Shown: in pieces, positions 32,757 to 41,535 of the stretch
How the letters are laid out: every line of letters starts with the position of its first letter
Position numbering within the stretch: position 1 is the first letter of the stretch
Assembly: GCA_016722075.1 (NCBI GenBank)
Contig: JADKGW010000001.1
Location: forward strand, 2,108,001-2,172,000
Direction of reading: 5' to 3'
Source: Candidatus Kouleothrix ribensis
GTDB lineage: Bacteria > Chloroflexota > Chloroflexia > Chloroflexales > Roseiflexaceae
DNA length: 64,000 nt
Position numbers and translations under genes: made by a program
The notes under the pieces: model-generated
The model's input: only the letters and a program-made list of their open reading frames with translations
Database searches by the model: none
What the model was told of the DNA's origin: nothing

Positions 32757-34523
32757 ATGAAATCGCTCCAGCGTGCGCTGATGTTCTTGCGGCCATACTG
32801 GCTGATCACGCTTGGCGCGTTCCTCAGCCTGCTGCTCGTCACGGCCGCAAACCTGGCCGGCCCGCAGATTCTGCGCGTGGTCATCGACAGTGGCATCCGC
32901 GATGGTAACCAGGCCGCGCTGCTGTGGGCCACCGGCGCGCTGATCGGCGTGGCGGCGGCGCGCGGCCTGTTCAGCTTCACCCAGGGCTTCTGGTCCGAAA
33001 AGGCCTCGCAGTCGGCCGCCTACGAGATGCGCGACGCGCTGTTCGCCAAGCTGGGCAACCTGAGCTTCTCGTATCACGACCAGGCCCAGACCGGCCAGCT
33101 GATGACGCGGATCACCAGCGATGTCGAGCAGGTGCGCAGCTTCATTGGCGCCGGCTTGCTCCAGGTGGTCAGCGCCATCGCGCTGCTGCTGGGCAGCCTG
33201 GTGGCGCTGTTCAGCACCAACTGGCGGCTGGCCTCGATCACACTGCTGACCATCCCGGTGATGATGGCGGTGCTGGTGCGCTTCATGCGGCTGCTCCAGC
33301 CGCTGTTCGGCCAGCTGCAGAAGAAGCTTGGCGCGCTCAACACAGTGCTGCAAGAGAACCTGGTAGGCGTGCGCGTGGTGCAGGCCTTCGCGCGCGAGGA
33401 GTACGAGATCCAGCGCTACACCGCGCTCAACGACCAGCTGCTCGATACAAACCTGCTGGCCGTGCGCGGCATGGCCTCGGCCTTCCCGCTGATCTTCTTG
33501 ATCTCGAACCTGGGCACGCTCGCCGTGATCTGGGTCGGCGGGCACCAGGTGATCGGCGGCACGCTCAGCCTGGGCCAGCTGGTCGCGTTCAACACCTACC
33601 TGGCGCTACTGATCATGCCGATCATGATGCTGGGCATGATCATGGCCCAGCTCTCGCGCGCCAGCGTCAGCGCCGAGCGGATCTTCGAGGTGCTCGATAC
33701 GCCCAACGAGGTGGCCGACCGGCCGGGCGCGCAGCCGCTACCGCTGGCCCAGGGCCGCGTGGCCTTCGAGCATGTCTCGTTCCGCTATGCCGGCGGCGAA
33801 AGCAAGGTGCTCGATGATGTGTCGTTCGTGGCCGAGCCGGGCCAGACGATCGCGATCATGGGCATGACCGGCAGCGGCAAGAGCACGATTATCAACCTCA
33901 TCCCGCGCTTCTACGACACCAGCGCCGGCCGCGTGACGATCGACGGCCACGATGTGCGCGATCTGACGCTCGCCAGCCTGCGCGACCAGATCGGCATCGT
34001 GCTGCAAGATACCACGCTGTTCAGCGGCAGCATCCGCGATAATATCGCCTATGGCCACCCCGAAGCGCCCGACGACGCGGTCGAGGCGGCCGCGCGCGCT
34101 GCCCAGGCCCACGAGTTTATCACCGAGTTCCCCGATGGCTACGCCACAATCGTTGGCGAGCGCGGTATCGGGCTATCGGGCGGCCAGAAGCAGCGCATCG
34201 CCATCGCGCGCGCGCTGCTGCGCGACCCGCGCATCCTGATCCTCGACGACAGCACCTCGGCGGTTGATGCCGAAACCGAGTACCAGATCCAGCAGGCGCT
34301 CGACCGGCTGATGCAGGGCCGCACCAGCTTCGTGATCGCTCAGCGCATCAGCACCGTGCGCAACGCCAGCCTGATCGTGCTGCTCGACGGCGGCACGATC
34401 GCGGCCCAGGGCACCCACGACGAGCTGCTGCAGACCAGCGCGCTCTATGGTGAGATCATCGACTCGCAGTTCGGTGGCGAGCAGGCCGAGGCCCTGGTCG
34501 ACACCGAGCTGGCGATCTCGTAG
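32757..34523 (+). CDS. ABC exporter half-transporter (MsbA/MdlB type)
   Basis: A 588-aa fused permease-ATPase. Six transmembrane helices occupy roughly residues 15-310, then a nucleotide-binding domain has Walker A IMGMTGSGKSTIINLI, Q-loop VLQDTTLFSG, signature LSGGQKQRIAIARALL, Walker B ILILDDSTSAVDAETE and the switch region. Note that the catalytic Glu after Walker B is replaced by Asp (LDDST) and the H-loop has Gln (VIAQRIS) in place of His. This is typical of the degenerate half of heterodimeric exporters. The partner at 35165 has the consensus residues. Confidence 0.9.
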   Translation: MKSLQRALMFLRPYWLITLGAFLSLLLVTAANLAGPQILRVVIDSGIRDGNQAALLWATGALIGVAAARGLFSFTQGFWSEKASQSAAYEMRDALFAKLGNLSFSYHDQAQTGQLMTRITSDVEQVRSFIGAGLLQVVSAIALLLGSLVALFSTNWRLASITLLTIPVMMAVLVRFMRLLQPLFGQLQKKLGALNTVLQENLVGVRVVQAFAREEYEIQRYTALNDQLLDTNLLAVRGMASAFPLIFLISNLGTLAVIWVGGHQVIGGTLSLGQLVAFNTYLALLIMPIMMLGMIMAQLSRASVSAERIFEVLDTPNEVADRPGAQPLPLAQGRVAFEHVSFRYAGGESKVLDDVSFVAEPGQTIAIMGMTGSGKSTIINLIPRFYDTSAGRVTIDGHDVRDLTLASLRDQIGIVLQDTTLFSGSIRDNIAYGHPEAPDDAVEAAARAAQAHEFITEFPDGYATIVGERGIGLSGGQKQRIAIARALLRDPRILILDDSTSAVDAETEYQIQQALDRLMQGRTSFVIAQRISTVRNASLIVLLDGGTIAAQGTHDELLQTSALYGEIIDSQFGGEQAEALVDTELAIS

Positions 34524-34657
34524 GCGTGTACGGCATGGTTCAGCCGAACGTTACGGTTCGGGGCGACACCCAAAGGGTACCTGGCCACCCGCAAAGGCCT
34601 CCCTGGGCTGTCAGGCTGAAACCACGCGTTTTGAACCAGGCCTGCAGGAGTAACCCG

Positions 34658-35059
34658 ATGCGCTTCTTTCAGATCATCCTGAGCATGCACGTCGCGATCT
34701 ACCGGCTCACGCGCGGGCGGCTCGGCGGCAAGCAGATCGTCTTGCTGACGACGACTGGCAAAAAAACCGGCCGGCCGCGCACCCGGCCGCTGTTCCACAT
34801 CAAAGATGGCACCAGCTATATCGTGATTGCCTCGGCCGGCGGCAGCGCTAAAAATCCCGCCTGGTACACCAACCTGGTCGCTACCCCCCAGGTCACGCTC
34901 GAAGACCACGGCCGTACAATTACGGGGATAGCCAGCACGGTAGGCGCCGACGAGCGCGCGCGGCTGTGGCAGGTGATTGTGGCCAAGAACCCAGGCTTTG
35001 GCGGCTACGAGCAGCGCACGGCCCGCGTCATCCCGCTGGTGCGCATCCAGCCGAGCTAG
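34658..35059 (+). CDS. DUF385 nitroreductase-family F420H2-dependent oxidoreductase
   Basis: A 133-aa split-barrel protein with the pattern LTTTGKKTGRPRTRPLFHI, IVIASAGGSAKNPAWYTNLVATPQVTLE and ARLWQVIVAKNPGFGGYEQRT, which is the Ddn/FQR family (PF04075). Members use deazaflavin F420 to reduce quinones or nitro compounds. GGAG precedes the ATG at a good distance. It is inserted between two ABC exporter half-genes on the same strand. The luciferase-like fragment at 37056 belongs to another F420-associated family. Confidence 0.9.
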   Translation: MRFFQIILSMHVAIYRLTRGRLGGKQIVLLTTTGKKTGRPRTRPLFHIKDGTSYIVIASAGGSAKNPAWYTNLVATPQVTLEDHGRTITGIASTVGADERARLWQVIVAKNPGFGGYEQRTARVIPLVRIQPS

Positions 35060-35164
35060 GCCGCGCGGCTACGTAGCCAGGGCCGGAGCACCCACCGAAT
35101 ACCAACCGTGCGCATAGCGCACAAGCGAGTACGACCTATGATGCATGGCGGAGGACTACGCGCG

Positions 35165-36973
35165 ATGGCGGCGCCGCAAGAGCGCGCCACGCGCAGCGGC
35201 GCGGTGCTGCGCCGGCTGATCGGCTACCTGGCGCCCTTCTGGCGCGCGCTGCTGGGCGTGCTGGCGCTGGTGTTGATCGGCGCGGCGGCCCAGGCGCTCG
35301 GCCCCTACCTGATCGGGAGCGCGATCGACGGCGCAATCGGCGCGGGTGATGGCGCCGCGCTCAACCGCACGATGCTGCTGCTGCTGCTGGTGTATATCGT
35401 GGGGGCGGTGGCCGGCCGGTTTCAGTTCGTAGCCATGGGCGAGATCGGCCAGCGCACGCTCGCGCGCATGCGCATCGAGATCTTCCAGACCATCCAGCGG
35501 CTCTCGCTGCGCTTTTTCGATCGCCAGCCCGCCGGTGATTTGATGTCGCGGCTGGTCAACGACACCGATGTGCTCAACCAGCTGTTCAGCCAGGGCCTGG
35601 TGCAGGTGCTTGGCAGCCTGTTCGGCCTGGCCGGCATCCTGATCGCCATGCTGATGCTCGACTGGCGGCTGGCGTTGGTGAGCTTCATCGTCATCCCGCT
35701 CATGCTGCTGCTGACCAACCTGTTCGCGCGGCTCTCGCGGCGCGCCTTCCGGCGCACCCGCGAGTCGATCGGCGATGTCTCATCCGAGATCCAGGAGGAG
35801 ATCGCCGGTGTCAAGGTTGCCCAGGCCTTCAATCGCACCGGCGTCAACCAGCAGCGCTTTCGCCAGCGCAATGCCGCCAACCGCGATGCCAACGTCAGCG
35901 CCACGGCGATCACCTCGGCCTTCACGCCCGCAATCGATGTGCTCTCGACGATCGCGACTGCGATTGTGGCCGGCTACGGCGGCTACCTGGCGCTACACGG
36001 GGCGATCACCGTCGGCGTGGTCGTGGCGTTCCTGACCTATGTGCAGCAGTTCTTCCGGCCGATCCAGTCGCTGGCGGCTTTCTATACCACCGCGCAGTCG
36101 TCGCTGGCGGCCTCCGAGCGCATCTTCGACCTGATCGATACACCTGCCGATCTGGTTGATTCGCCCAATGCGACAGCGCTGGCGCCGATCGCCGGCCGCG
36201 TCACGTTCGAGCATGTGTCGTTCAGCTATGGCGACCGGCCAGTCGCCGCAGGTACGGCGGCGGCGCACCAGCCGGCGGCACACCAGCTCGACGACGTATC
36301 GCTGGTGGCCGAGCCAGGCCAGACGATCGCGATTGTCGGGCCGACTGGCGCGGGCAAGACCACGCTCGTCAACCTGATCGGTCGCTTCTACGATGTGAGC
36401 CATGGCGCCGTGCTGATCGACGGCACCGACATCCGCACCGTGACGCGCCGCAGCCTGCGCAGCCAGATGGGCGTGGTGCTGCAAGATAGCTTCCTGTTCG
36501 CCGGTACGATCGCCGAAAACATTCGCTACGGCCGGCTCGATGCCAGCGACGCCGAGGTCGAGGCCGCCGCCCGCGCCGCCAACGCGCACGACTTCATTGT
36601 GCGCCAGCCCCAGGGCTACCAGACGCCGCTCGGCGAGCGCGGCGGCACGCTCAGCCAGGGCCAGCGCCAGCTGCTCGGCATCGCCCGCGCCATCCTGGCG
36701 AACCCGCGCATCCTGATCCTCGACGAGGCTACCAGCAGCGTTGATACGCGCAGCGAGCAGCTGATCCAGGGCGCGCTCAAGGCGCTGCTCAAGGGCCGCA
36801 CCAGCTTCGTGATCGCCCACCGGCTCAGCACTGTTCGCGATGCCGATCAGGTGCTGGTGCTCCAGGCCGGGCAGATCGCCGAGCGCGGCACCCACGACAC
36901 CCTGCTTGCGCGTAATGGGCTGTACGCCGAGCTGCACCGGCGCCAGTTCCGCGACGCGCCCGTGGCGCATTAG
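35165..36973 (+). CDS. ABC exporter half-transporter, canonical half
   Basis: About 602 aa from ATG 35165 (MAAPQERATRSG), chosen because GGAGG lies about ten bases upstream; the frame is open to GTG 35108. Six helices are followed by an ATPase domain with Walker A IVGPTGAGKTTLVNLIGRFY, Q-loop VLQDSFLFAG, signature LSQGQRQLLGIARAIL, Walker B ILILDEATSSVDTRSE and H-loop VIAHRLSTV. Catalytic Glu and His are both present, unlike the exporter at 32757. The two therefore probably form a heterodimer with one active ATP site. A linker of about 12 residues (AAGTAAAHQPAAHQ) is inserted early in the NBD. Confidence 0.9.
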   Translation: MAAPQERATRSGAVLRRLIGYLAPFWRALLGVLALVLIGAAAQALGPYLIGSAIDGAIGAGDGAALNRTMLLLLLVYIVGAVAGRFQFVAMGEIGQRTLARMRIEIFQTIQRLSLRFFDRQPAGDLMSRLVNDTDVLNQLFSQGLVQVLGSLFGLAGILIAMLMLDWRLALVSFIVIPLMLLLTNLFARLSRRAFRRTRESIGDVSSEIQEEIAGVKVAQAFNRTGVNQQRFRQRNAANRDANVSATAITSAFTPAIDVLSTIATAIVAGYGGYLALHGAITVGVVVAFLTYVQQFFRPIQSLAAFYTTAQSSLAASERIFDLIDTPADLVDSPNATALAPIAGRVTFEHVSFSYGDRPVAAGTAAAHQPAAHQLDDVSLVAEPGQTIAIVGPTGAGKTTLVNLIGRFYDVSHGAVLIDGTDIRTVTRRSLRSQMGVVLQDSFLFAGTIAENIRYGRLDASDAEVEAAARAANAHDFIVRQPQGYQTPLGERGGTLSQGQRQLLGIARAILANPRILILDEATSSVDTRSEQLIQGALKALLKGRTSFVIAHRLSTVRDADQVLVLQAGQIAERGTHDTLLARNGLYAELHRRQFRDAPVAH

Positions 36974-37055
36974 CGCCGCACCAAACCTACGCGAACAGCG
37001 CAGCCGTGTAGCTGCGCATGTTTCGTTGCGGCTGCCCTTGCTCCTCGCCGCGCTG

Positions 37056-37439
37056 TCAGCCCACCCGCCCAACCACCTCGCCGGCTAACCGAGCGACAAT
37101 GCCGTCGGGATATGGGTAGTTCAGCATCAGCACCAGGTGTGTCGCGCCGGCATCGACCAGCGGCTGAAGCGTGGCGACCGTCGCCGGTAGGTCGTCGTAG
37201 TTGATCCGCGTCTGCACCGAACATTCGATCTCGGCCGGGTCGCGGCCCACCGCAGCGCAGTGCTCGTGCAGAATGTGCTGCTTATGCCGGAACTCATCCA
37301 CGTTGGCGGGCATGGAGTTCCACACGTCGGCGTAGCGCGCCACCACCCGCAGGGTCAGCTGCTCGCCCACGCCGCCGATCATGAAGGGCGGGTAGGGCTT
37401 CTGGATCGGCTTTGGCTCGCACCGGGCCTGCTTCAGCAC
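37056..37439 (-). pseudogene. Truncated luciferase-like (LLM class) monooxygenase, C-terminal part
   Basis: 127 residues corresponding to the C-terminal third of a TIM-barrel luciferase-family enzyme: PIQKPYPPFMIGGVGEQLTL, VARYADVWNSMP and HILHEHCAAVGRDPAEIECSV are characteristic. The N-terminal barrel, including the FMN/F420 site, is missing. The DNA upstream (37440-37520) shows no continuation in any frame, so the gene is 5' truncated and probably inactive. It lies next to a tRNA pair, a common site of integration and excision. Confidence 0.75.
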
Positions 37440-37526
37440 ATGCGGTTTGCATCGTCGCGCGAACTAGAACGCAAAGGGCACCAGGAATTGCTTCCTGATG
37501 CCCTCAAACGGATAGGTGGGCTGTGG

Positions 37527-37600
37527 CGGGGACGACGGGATTCGAACCCGCGATCTCGACCTTGACAGGGTCGCATCCTAGGCCGCTGGACGACGTCCCC
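37527..37600 (-). tRNA. tRNA-Asp (GTC)
   Basis: The minus strand folds as a complete cloverleaf: acceptor GGGGACG/CGTCCCC, anticodon loop CTGTCAA on a GACC/GGTC stem, T-loop GTTCGAATC and discriminator G. A genomic CCA follows (37524-37526). Confidence 0.97.
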
Positions 37601-37616
37601 ACTATTGTGGACTTGG

Positions 37617-37690
37617 TGACCCCAGTGGGATTCGAACCCACGATCTACACCTTGAGAGGGTGTCGTCCTAGGCCGCTAGACGATGGGGCC
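37617..37690 (-). tRNA. tRNA-Glu (CTC)
   Basis: Acceptor GGCCCCA/TGGGGTC, anticodon loop CTCTCAA on an ACACC/GGTGT stem, T-loop GTTCGAATC, discriminator A and encoded CCA (37614-37616). It is first in a two-tRNA transcript with tRNA-Asp, 16 bp apart. Confidence 0.97.
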
Positions 37691-37734
37691 ACAGATTGTT
37701 AACGCAGCTGCACCACTTGCCCGCAACGCCGGGG

Positions 37735-37763
37735 ATTATAGCATACCCGCGCTAATCGCGCAA
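37735..37763 (-). promoter_or_regulatory. Promoter of the tRNA-Glu/tRNA-Asp unit
   Basis: On the minus strand, TTGCGC, 17 bp, TATAAT. The tRNA-Glu 5' end lies about 45 bp downstream. Confidence 0.7.
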
Positions 37764-37781
37764 GTCGTCGTAAGCCGGAAA

Positions 37782-37898
37782 GTGTTCACTGTTGGGGTAC
37801 AGGGACGCAGGCACACGCGGACGAACGCAGACGGAGCGTACGCTGTCCGCGTTCGTCGTGCTCGTCCGCGTCCCAACCCCGTACGTCTGAACAGGTAC
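37782..37898 (+). repeat. ~117-bp dispersed element, copy 1
   Basis: Starts GTGTTCACTGTTGGGGTAC and ends GTACGTCTGAACAGGTAC. Its interior has repeated CGCGGACGAACGC-type words in both orientations, so it can form a long imperfect hairpin. The reverse complement of 50525-50642 aligns along the whole length with scattered differences. It lies in the 756-bp gap 37691-38446, which otherwise shows no gene. Confidence 0.8.
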
Positions 37899-38236
37899 GT
37901 AAGCCGCGCATACGGGGTGCCTGCCGCCTATCACGGCTGGGGCCGGCAGCGATCGATTGTCATCGCGCTGCAAGCTGGCCGGCGTATACTCAATCGTAGC
38001 GGGGGGCTGCCCAGGCCCGGCAGCGCATCGCACACATACGAACCATGCTGCCGCAGGCACAATCGCCAGCTGCGTAAGCCCGGCACAGCAACGCTATTGG
38101 CGTATGGCCACACTAGCTTTGCTGATGCGGCGGGCGGCCCGGTGGCTACCGGCCGCAGTGCGGCGCGGCGGGTGCTGCCGGCGCAACCTGTATGAATTGT
38201 TAGTTTCACAGTTGCCATTTTGTCATCTTGGCGCGG

Positions 38237-38265
38237 TTGTAGTGCCTCGTGAAAAATGTTATGAT
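38237..38265 (+). promoter_or_regulatory. Putative promoter upstream of the TPR gene
   Basis: TTGTAG, 17 bp, TATGAT. It would give a leader of about 175 nt before ATG 38447; no structured element is obvious in the leader. Confidence 0.45.
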
Positions 38266-38446
38266 GTTCGGTATACTGGCAGATAAGAGCCATAGGCCAT
38301 GGTATCGCGCGAGTTGGCGCCCAACCATGCACTACCCGCCGATCGTATGCAACCAGCGGCACCGCCGCTCGTTTGTATAGGTAGCCCCAGCGCAAGATGC
38401 TGCCTGTCCTGTTGTGCTTATTCTCGCTTATGTTTGGAGCACGCCG

Positions 38447-39535
38447 ATGATCGCACAAGACGACACCTACCTTCCACCGGCGCCCCAAAGTGGCCGTTTA
38501 GCCGGCCCCAGCCACGCAGACGACGACCACGCCGGCCTGTGGCCACAAATTCTCGCGGTGTTCCGCGACATTGGCGGATCGTTCGATTCGTTCGCGAACG
38601 ACGCGAACCCCGAGGTGCGCGCGCTCGGCCGCACCGCGCGCCTGCGCCGGCCACCGCAGAGCGACGACTACTTCCTGCTGGGCGACCTGTGCGCACGGCT
38701 GACGCTGCAGCAGGCCCAGCTGAGCGAGACCTACATCGCCAAGACGATCGCGGCTTACTCGCGCGCCGCCGAGATCGAGCCGGCCGAGCGGCGGCCCGCG
38801 CGCATCGCGCTGATGACCTATGCCCAGTGGGTCGTTGATGTTGCGCGCGCGCTGGGCAGCTACGAGGCGCTCAAGGCCGCCATGCTCGTGTGCCAGCGTG
38901 TCCAGCAGCTCGATCTGCTGGCCAAGAAGCAGGCCGATCGCGACCACCTGCACGAGACCGAGCAGCGCCTGCGCGAGATGGTGCAGCGCAACGGCGGGGC
39001 ACCGGCCACCGGCGCCAACGGCCGCGAGCACAACACCGAGGGCCAGATGCTCTGCGACCAGGGCCAGATGCTGCTGCGGCACGCCCAACCGGCCGAGGCC
39101 TACGACCTGTTCGAGCGCGCAATCGCGATCGACGCGCATAATCACTCGGCCTGGCTATGGCGGGCCATGGCGCTGACTGATATGGGTCGCTTCAACGACG
39201 CGCTGGCAAGCTATGATCGAGCGCTGGCGATCGAACCCGACAACGCGCGCGTGTGGAACAGCAAGGGCGCGCTGCTCACCGAGCTGGGCCGCGCCGAAGC
39301 CGCGCTTGAGTGCCTCAATCGCGCACTCGAGCTGTCGACCTCCGATGTCAAGATCAAGTCGATCTTCTGGCTGAATAAGGGCAAGGCCCTGTTCATCCTC
39401 AAACACTACCGCGAAGCGCGCGAGGCGCTGGTGCGCTCATATCAGCTCGACCCGTCGCCCGAGAGCGCGGCCGGGATCGCCGCCTGCCGCGAGCAGATCG
39501 AGGTCGCGAATAGTGCCGCGCTCGGCCTGGCCTAG
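38447..39535 (+). CDS. Tetratricopeptide-repeat protein
   Basis: A 362-aa soluble protein from ATG 38447, with GGAG eight bases upstream. Residues 1-185 are helical but not clearly repetitive (ETYIAKTIAAYSRAAEIEPAERR resembles one divergent TPR). From about residue 205 there are three or four canonical TPRs: AEAYDLFERAIAIDAHNHSAWL, MALTDMGRFNDALASYDRALAI, ALLTELGRAEAALECLNRALEL and KALFILKHYREAREALVRSYQL. There is no signal peptide. It is probably a cytosolic scaffold; no partner can be named. The photolyase gene follows after 100 bp. Confidence 0.82.
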   Translation: MIAQDDTYLPPAPQSGRLAGPSHADDDHAGLWPQILAVFRDIGGSFDSFANDANPEVRALGRTARLRRPPQSDDYFLLGDLCARLTLQQAQLSETYIAKTIAAYSRAAEIEPAERRPARIALMTYAQWVVDVARALGSYEALKAAMLVCQRVQQLDLLAKKQADRDHLHETEQRLREMVQRNGGAPATGANGREHNTEGQMLCDQGQMLLRHAQPAEAYDLFERAIAIDAHNHSAWLWRAMALTDMGRFNDALASYDRALAIEPDNARVWNSKGALLTELGRAEAALECLNRALELSTSDVKIKSIFWLNKGKALFILKHYREAREALVRSYQLDPSPESAAGIAACREQIEVANSAALGLA

Positions 39536-39635
39536 CGCGCATACATCCTCCACGCACGGTTCGGCGTACAAGACGAAGAGCCGACGACGGTTTCCCGCCG
39601 CCGATCGGTTCTTCGTTTTTGATCTGAGGCATAGT

Positions 39636-41111
39636 ATGCCGCTTGCCATTCACTGGTTTCGGCGCGATCTGCGCCTGCGCGACAACCCGGCCCTGCACGC
39701 GGCACTCGAGTGCGGTGCGGGCCAGGTGCTGCCGCTGTTCATCCTCGACGACACGATCATGCGTGCGCGCACCAGCGGCGCCGCGCGGGTGGCATTTCTG
39801 CTCGACTCGCTGCGTGCGCTCGATGCGGCACTGCGCGCGCGCGGCAGCCGCCTGATCGTGCGCCGCGGCCGGCCGGCGGATGTGCTGGGCGCCTTGTCCG
39901 AGCAGAGCGGCGCGCGCACACTGTTCTTCAACCACGACTACAGCCCGGCTGCGCGTACACGCGACGCTGCCGTGCGCACGGCGCTGGAGGCGCGCGGCCT
40001 GGCGGTGCATAGCTTCAACGAGGTGATGCTGGCCGAGCCGCATGTACTGCAGACCAAAGCCGGCACGCCCTACAAAGTCTTTGGCCCCTACCAGGCCGCC
40101 TGGCGGGCCTACATGGCCGCGCACCCGCCGCCGCCCGAGCACACCCTGGCGATGTTCGCCCCGCCGCCCGCCACGATCGAGTCGCTGGCCATCCCGGCAG
40201 CGGCCGAGCTAGGCCTCAGCAGCGTTCAGCAGCTGCCGCCCGGCGGCGAGGCAGCCGCCCACGCGCGGCTAGCGGCGTTTATGCGCCACGACAACCCGCT
40301 GGGCATCGCCACGTACGATCACACGCGCGATCGGCCGGCGCTGGCCGCCACCTCGCAGCTCTCGGCCTATCTCCACCTCGGCTGCATCGCCCCGCTGGCC
40401 TGCTTGCGCGCGGCCCAGGCAGCAAACACCACGCGATCACCGGCAATCGACACGTGGGTCGGCGAGCTGGCCTGGCGCGACTTCTACTACCAGATCATGG
40501 CTCACTTTCCCCACGTGCTCGGCGGCGCGTTCGACCCGCAGTACGACGCGCTGGCCTGGCAGAATGACGCCGGGCATTTCGCAGCCTGGTGCGCCGGGAA
40601 CACCGGCTACCCGATTGTCGATGCGGCCATGCGCCAGCTGAACCGCGAGGCCTGGATGCACAACCGCGCGCGTATGATCGTCGCGTCGTTCCTGGTGAAA
40701 GATCTGCTGATCGACTGGCGCTGGGGCGAGCGCTACTTCATGCAGCAGCTGGTCGATGGCGATCATGCCGCGAACAATGGCGGCTGGCAGTGGGCCGCCG
40801 GCACCGGCGCCAGCCCGCAGCCCTACTTCCGGATCTTCAACCCCGTGAGCCAGGGCCGCAAGTTCGACCCACAGGGCGCCTATGTGCGGCGCTATGTCCA
40901 CGAGCTGGCGCACGTGCCCGACCGCTACATTCACACGCCCTGGGCCATGCCGGCGGCCGAGCAGCGCCGGGCCGGTGTGCAGATTGGCCGAACCTACCCG
41001 GCGCCAATCGTCGATCACGAGCACCAGCGCGCACATGCGCTGGCGCTGTATCGCGCGGCCCGCGCCGATCGCCGCACCCAACTGCCGCCCGCAGACGACA
41101 ACACCACGTAA
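39636..41111 (+). CDS. phrB: Deoxyribodipyrimidine photolyase (class I CPD type)
   Basis: A 491-aa light-dependent DNA repair enzyme that splits cyclobutane pyrimidine dimers using FADH-. The N-terminal antenna-binding Rossmann domain starts LAIHWFRRDLRLRDNPAL. The FAD domain has SAYLHLGCI, WRDFYYQIMAHFP, GYPIVDAAMRQLNREAWMHNR, WRWGERYFMQQLVDGDHAANNGGWQWAAGTG and YFRIFNPVSQGRKFDP, all near-invariant in class I photolyases. The tryptophans of the electron-transfer chain are present. Length is normal. It stands alone, as expected for an organism exposed to light. Confidence 0.95.
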   Translation: MPLAIHWFRRDLRLRDNPALHAALECGAGQVLPLFILDDTIMRARTSGAARVAFLLDSLRALDAALRARGSRLIVRRGRPADVLGALSEQSGARTLFFNHDYSPAARTRDAAVRTALEARGLAVHSFNEVMLAEPHVLQTKAGTPYKVFGPYQAAWRAYMAAHPPPPEHTLAMFAPPPATIESLAIPAAAELGLSSVQQLPPGGEAAAHARLAAFMRHDNPLGIATYDHTRDRPALAATSQLSAYLHLGCIAPLACLRAAQAANTTRSPAIDTWVGELAWRDFYYQIMAHFPHVLGGAFDPQYDALAWQNDAGHFAAWCAGNTGYPIVDAAMRQLNREAWMHNRARMIVASFLVKDLLIDWRWGERYFMQQLVDGDHAANNGGWQWAAGTGASPQPYFRIFNPVSQGRKFDPQGAYVRRYVHELAHVPDRYIHTPWAMPAAEQRRAGVQIGRTYPAPIVDHEHQRAHALALYRAARADRRTQLPPADDNTT

Positions 41112-41137
41112 ACGCAGCCGCCCGACGCGCCGATCAG

Positions 41138-41166
41138 TTGCATATTCGCTAATCCGGTGCTATAGT
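41138..41166 (+). promoter_or_regulatory. Putative promoter upstream of the NYN gene
   Basis: TTGCAT, 17 bp, TATAGT. The next gene starts 370 bp later. The gap 41112-41535 contains no other recognisable feature apart from AGGAGA at 41516-41521, 15 bases before the chosen ATG. Confidence 0.4.
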
Positions 41167-41535
41167 TAGCCTCGCGGCAGCGCAGCCGGCCCGGCGCACT
41201 GGCGATACGCCGAGCCAGCACATGCGCAAGAAACGTGGAAATGTACTTTGACAACGGACACCTCTTTCGGTTCCCGCCGCCGGCAGATGCGCCGGCCGCA
41301 GCCATGAGCAATCGGATTGCTCACGACCGCGCGCTGCTCATTCGACGCTGGCGGCATCCATAGCTTTGGCTCACCTTACGAGTTGCAGATTGCAGCGTAT
41401 AGATTATGGATTTAGGCAGTATGATGCCCAATAATCTTCGGCTGCACAAAACGCATTCGGTGTTGCCTGGCTACGGCGGCCTGGATGGCGTGTACTATCC
41501 GCTGTCTCATCCGACAGGAGAATATTAGACAACCA

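Noticed and set aside
37683..38195. A 170-codon plus-strand frame after the tRNA genes
   Set aside because: It runs through the tRNA end, the promoter and the dispersed element, with no domain motif.
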